The notes below the pieces were generated by a model. It saw only the letters and a program-made list of their open reading frames with translations. It was not told where the DNA came from and ran no database searches. A DNA stretch of 5,103 bases from Actinomycetales bacterium (lineage in GTDB: Bacteria > Actinomycetota > Actinomycetes > Actinomycetales > Cellulomonadaceae). Position numbers and translations under genes: made by a program. Where the stretch lies: contig JAATES010000130.1 of assembly GCA_015655615.1 (NCBI GenBank), positions 1 through 5,103 of the forward strand. The letters are read 5' to 3'. Shown here piece after piece: positions 4,449 to 5,103 of this stretch (position 1 is its first letter; each line of letters starts with the position of its first letter).

Positions 4449-5103
4449 ATGACTGATTCCGCAACCTTATCTCTTCCCGAGGACGTCCTCGCCCGCATCA
4501 ATGCCCGTGCTTCCGGTCATGACCGGGAATCCACCTTCCCCCACGACGACTGGGCCGAGCTGCGCGAGCTGGGCTATCTGAAGGCGTTCGTCCCGCAGTC
4601 GCGGGGCGGACTAGGGCTGACCCTCGAGCAGGTGGCCCGGGCGCAAGTCGACCTCGCAAAGGCGTCCGGCTCGACAGCGCTGGCCGTCAACATGCACCTG
4701 GTGGTCACCGGCGTCGCAGCCGCGCTGCAAGCACGTGGCGATGACGCGATGGGCTTCATCCTCGACGAGGCCGCCGCCAGTGAGGTCTTCGCCTTCGGCA
4801 ACTCCGAAGGCGGCAACGACCTGGTCATGTTCGACTCCCGCACCCGGGCGGTGCCGGGATCGGACGGAGGCTATGCCTTTACCGGGACCAAGATCTTCAC
4901 GACGCTCTCTCCGGTGTGGACGCGCCTGGCGACCTTCGGCCGCGACGACACCGACCCGGAGAATCCGCTGCTGGTGCACGCCGTGGTGCGCCGTGACGAC
5001 CCCGGCGTCACCGTACGCGATGACTGGGACGTCATCGGCATGCGCGCCACGCAATCGTGCACGACCGTGCTCGACGGCGCGCACGCGGCACCGGACACCG
5101 TCT
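4449..5103 (+). CDS. Acyl-CoA dehydrogenase-family flavoprotein (3' truncated)
   Basis: The ATG at 4449 opens a frame with no stop to the right edge, giving 218 residues of a protein that is normally about 380-400 long. The visible part has the N-terminal helical domain with DDWAELRELGYLKAFVPQSRGG (33-54), matching the family's L...G......P...GG pattern, and LTLEQVARAQVDLAKASGSTALAVNMHL (57-84). The middle beta-barrel follows with AFGNSEGGND (115-124), GYAFTGTKIFTTL (141-153) and DWDVIGMRATQSCTTVLDG (192-210), the last being the usual W-x-x-x-G-M-R-(A/G)-T-x-S segment. These enzymes are FAD-dependent and usually oxidise acyl-CoA thioesters. Some relatives are flavin monooxygenases (DszC, HsaA type). 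The FAD-contact region reads GNSEGGND rather than the classical TEPxxGSD, so substrate class is uncertain. The C-terminal helical domain and catalytic base lie outside the window. It is divergently transcribed from the YciI-like gene and not part of the left operon. Confidence 0.93.
   Translation, partial: MTDSATLSLPEDVLARINARASGHDRESTFPHDDWAELRELGYLKAFVPQSRGGLGLTLEQVARAQVDLAKASGSTALAVNMHLVVTGVAAALQARGDDAMGFILDEAAASEVFAFGNSEGGNDLVMFDSRTRAVPGSDGGYAFTGTKIFTTLSPVWTRLATFGRDDTDPENPLLVHAVVRRDDPGVTVRDDWDVIGMRATQSCTTVLDGAHAAPDTV

Overview
The window comes from a high-GC bacterium, most likely an actinobacterium. Coding sequence is strongly biased to G/C in third codon positions, consecutive genes overlap by ATGA stop/start junctions, and the two divergent genes on the right appear to have little or no leader. 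I cannot name a genus from the sequence alone.

Region 1 (1-3974, + strand) is a tightly packed four-gene operon. In order it holds the effector-binding (UTRA) half of a GntR/HutC-type repressor whose DNA-binding half lies left of the window, an ADP-ribosylglycohydrolase-fold enzyme, a 12-helix NCS1 (purine/cytosine/allantoin-type) permease, and a PfkB/ribokinase-family kinase. The regulator and hydrolase overlap by ATGA (503-506), and the permease and kinase overlap by ATGA (3027-3030). The hydrolase and permease are only 26 bases apart, with a GGAGAG ribosome binding site in the gap. The same four roles occur together in the poorly characterised yegTUV/yegW locus of Escherichia coli (nucleoside symporter, ADP-ribosylglycohydrolase, PfkB kinase, GntR regulator), but here the transporter is from a different family. 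The simplest reading is a salvage or catabolic pathway for a nucleoside-like N-riboside. The permease imports it, the hydrolase-fold protein cleaves the ribosyl bond, the kinase phosphorylates the sugar or nucleoside, and the repressor senses the substrate or a product. The substrate is inferred, not seen.

Region 2 (3965-4058) is a short convergent intergenic region. It contains a degenerate 15-bp tandem repeat that starts over the kinase stop codon and repeats an in-frame TGA. Two inverted repeats follow, probably a bidirectional terminator for the operon and the facing gene.

Region 3 (4059-5103) holds a small YciI-like protein on the - strand and, divergent from it, the first 218 codons of an acyl-CoA dehydrogenase-family flavoenzyme that runs off the right edge. 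Their roughly 100-base shared promoter region carries a 22-bp interrupted palindrome that looks like an operator. No RNA genes, insertion sequences, CRISPR arrays or phage genes were seen, and no gene-free stretch exceeds about 105 bases.
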